NCBI GenBank assembly: GCA_018971025.1
Contig: JAGWVE010000004.1
Coordinates: 1-64,000 of the forward strand
DNA: 64,000 nt
Reading direction: 5' to 3'
Source of the DNA: Bacteroidota bacterium
GTDB taxonomy: Bacteria; Bacteroidota; Bacteroidia; Chitinophagales; Chitinophagaceae
In this document: positions 62,984-64,000 of the stretch, in pieces
Position numbering within the stretch: position 1 is the stretch's first letter
Layout of the letters: the number at the start of each line of letters is the position of its first letter
Program-made: the position numbers and the translations under genes
The notes under the pieces: generated by a model
Seen by the model: only the letters and a program-made list of their open reading frames with translations
The model's database searches: none
What the model was told of the DNA's origin: nothing

Positions 62984-63814
62984 TTATTTTTTAAGTATAG
63001 ATCCAATCTCTTTCATGAGTAAACTAATACCAGGTTTCATCATTTCACCATGATCTAATCCTTCTAGTTCAAAAAGTTTGACATGTTTATTTTCGATGAG
63101 TTTCATCATTCTAAAAAAGTAAGCGTTTTCTTCATACCTACCTAACAGTTCCATTTCTCGATCACCGGTAATTAAAACAATAGGAGGTGTATTTTTCTTG
63201 ATATGGTAAATGGGTGCATATCCTTCAATTAAGGGTTGGTATTTTGATATTCCATTTTCATCGCGTATTGTATAATGCGTTATTACTTGAGGGCTTAATG
63301 GTAAAAGACCTGCAATAGAATCGGTACTGATGCCATACTTGGCTAACCATTTATTTTCGAGTCCAATCATGAGATCTAAATAGCCACCTGCAGAATGGCC
63401 TGATAAAAATATTTGTCGTGCATTTCCGCCATATTTTTCAATATTGCTAAACACCCATGCAGTGCCTGCTGCCGCGTCTTCAATGTATCCTGGAGCTTTT
63501 ACTCTGGGACTTAATCGGTATTCTATCGAAACAATTTCGTAACCATAATCGAGCAATTCTTTTGGAATAGATTTTGTTCCACCCGTAAGTCCTCCTCCAT
63601 GAAACCAAACAATAACTGGCGCTTTTGTTTTACCAATAGGTTTGTAAATATCAAGTAAACACTGTTCTTTTATATAGGCATTTGTGTCCCTAATATTTTG
63701 CGCATAATAGGGAACATTTTTAATGACTTCGTAATTGCTATTATTTTGTGCTGTTGCGCCTATTGCAAAACAAACAAATAGAAGTTGAATCTGAATTTTA
63801 AGTATCGTTTTCAT
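62984..63814 (-). CDS. Exported alpha/beta-hydrolase, carbohydrate-esterase-like
   Basis: 276 residues with a signal peptide (MKTILKIQIQLLFVCFAIGATAQ). The hormone-sensitive-lipase-type oxyanion motif WFHGGGLTGG, the nucleophile elbow GHSAGG (about residue 148), a late Asp (ITGDRE) and the catalytic His in GLDHGEM are present. It is 190 nt downstream of susC on the same strand and has no terminator of note ahead, so it may be part of the same locus. Carbohydrate or peptide esterase activity is inferred. Confidence 0.83.
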   Translation of the reverse strand: MKTILKIQIQLLFVCFAIGATAQNNSNYEVIKNVPYYAQNIRDTNAYIKEQCLLDIYKPIGKTKAPVIVWFHGGGLTGGTKSIPKELLDYGYEIVSIEYRLSPRVKAPGYIEDAAAGTAWVFSNIEKYGGNARQIFLSGHSAGGYLDLMIGLENKWLAKYGISTDSIAGLLPLSPQVITHYTIRDENGISKYQPLIEGYAPIYHIKKNTPPIVLITGDREMELLGRYEENAYFFRMMKLIENKHVKLFELEGLDHGEMMKPGISLLMKEIGSILKK

Positions 63815-63880
63815 AGACCCTAAATTAATTTCTTTTATTTATACATTTTGAATTATCTTTTTATTTATAAATACCATTTT

Positions 63881-64000
63881 ATGAATAAAATATTACTTTC
63901 TGTTGCAGGTCTTTTATTTACTGGCTTGTTACAGGCTCAGGTAACTGTGGTAAAATTATTAACTGAAAATCAAGTGCATCCAAGTGGTGTGACCGCCTTA
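63881..64000 (+). CDS. N-terminus of an exported protein, cut by the window end
   Basis: The first 40 codons open with a signal peptide (MNKILLSVAGLLFTGLLQAQ). The segment that follows (VTVVKLLTENQVHPSGV) recalls the N-terminus of GH78-like alpha-L-rhamnosidases, which would fit the nearby susCD and esterase genes, but 20 mature residues cannot settle it. It is divergent from the esterase gene. Confidence 0.5.
   Translation, partial: MNKILLSVAGLLFTGLLQAQVTVVKLLTENQVHPSGVTAL

Overview
The window is a dense, AT-rich (about 38-40% GC by eye) chromosomal segment from a member of the Bacteroidota, most likely the family Chitinophagaceae (for example a relative of Sediminibacterium). This rests on a SusC/SusD pair, a DUF2723 membrane protein, a DUF6702/HupE/M1-peptidase group, a DAHP synthase fused to a C-terminal chorismate mutase, an OmpA protein with thrombospondin type-3 repeats, and Bacteroidota-type TAnnTTTG (-7) promoter elements directly in front of many genes. 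I see 55 protein-coding genes, two of them cut by the window ends. There are no rRNA or tRNA genes, no CRISPR array, no insertion sequence and no prophage. The genus-level placement is inference.

Layout. 1-11.0 kb: tRNA methylthiotransferase mtaB (partial), a DUF2723 membrane glycosyltransferase-like protein, cysteine desulfurase, glmM, a methyltransferase, a PAP2 phosphatase, a GT39-type mannosyltransferase-like protein and a CorC/HlyC-type CBS protein. 11.0-18.7 kb: DUF6702, HupE/UreJ, an M1 aminopeptidase, an exported esterase, a MORN-like exported protein and a BNR-repeat protein. 18.7-22.4 kb: rluD, lipB, a PLP deaminase/desulfhydrase and a sugar nucleotidyltransferase. 22.4-24.4 kb: an ECF sigma factor, a membrane protein joining an anti-sigma-like N-terminus to a trypsin-like protease, and a divergent 56-residue lipoprotein. 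24.4-34.3 kb: a leader-peptide attenuator followed by a long aromatic amino acid operon (pheA, aminotransferase, tyrA, DEAD-box helicase, aroF-chorismate mutase, aroB, aroA, aroC, DUF952). 34.3-39.6 kb: an RlpA-like protein, ompA, priA and plsC. 39.7-48.3 kb: nitrogen assimilation (porin, amt, gltD, gltB). 48.5-55.6 kb: ispE, a bifunctional-nuclease-domain protein, etfAB, a small TPR protein, a 51-residue basic protein, an orphan ABC ATPase, and murQ with a sugar kinase and an unknown protein. 55.7-64.0 kb: a CtpA-like protease, a glycerophosphodiesterase, then a susD/susC pair with an exported esterase and the start of another exported protein.

Two regulatory systems stand out. First, the aromatic operon is preceded by a 29-codon leader ORF with a run of Phe and Tyr codons, a strong terminator, and a mutually exclusive 15-bp antiterminator. 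This is a complete ribosome-mediated attenuator, and the genes behind it supply prephenate, phenylalanine and tyrosine; the chorismate mutase missing from PheA is fused to AroF. Second, the ECF sigma gene and the divergent small lipoprotein share a nearly identical promoter (GGTTAC, 16-nt spacer, GTATwA), which suggests an autoregulated circuit in which a membrane protease/anti-sigma fusion controls a surface lipoprotein carrying five D-T-T sequons of the Bacteroidota O-glycosylation type.
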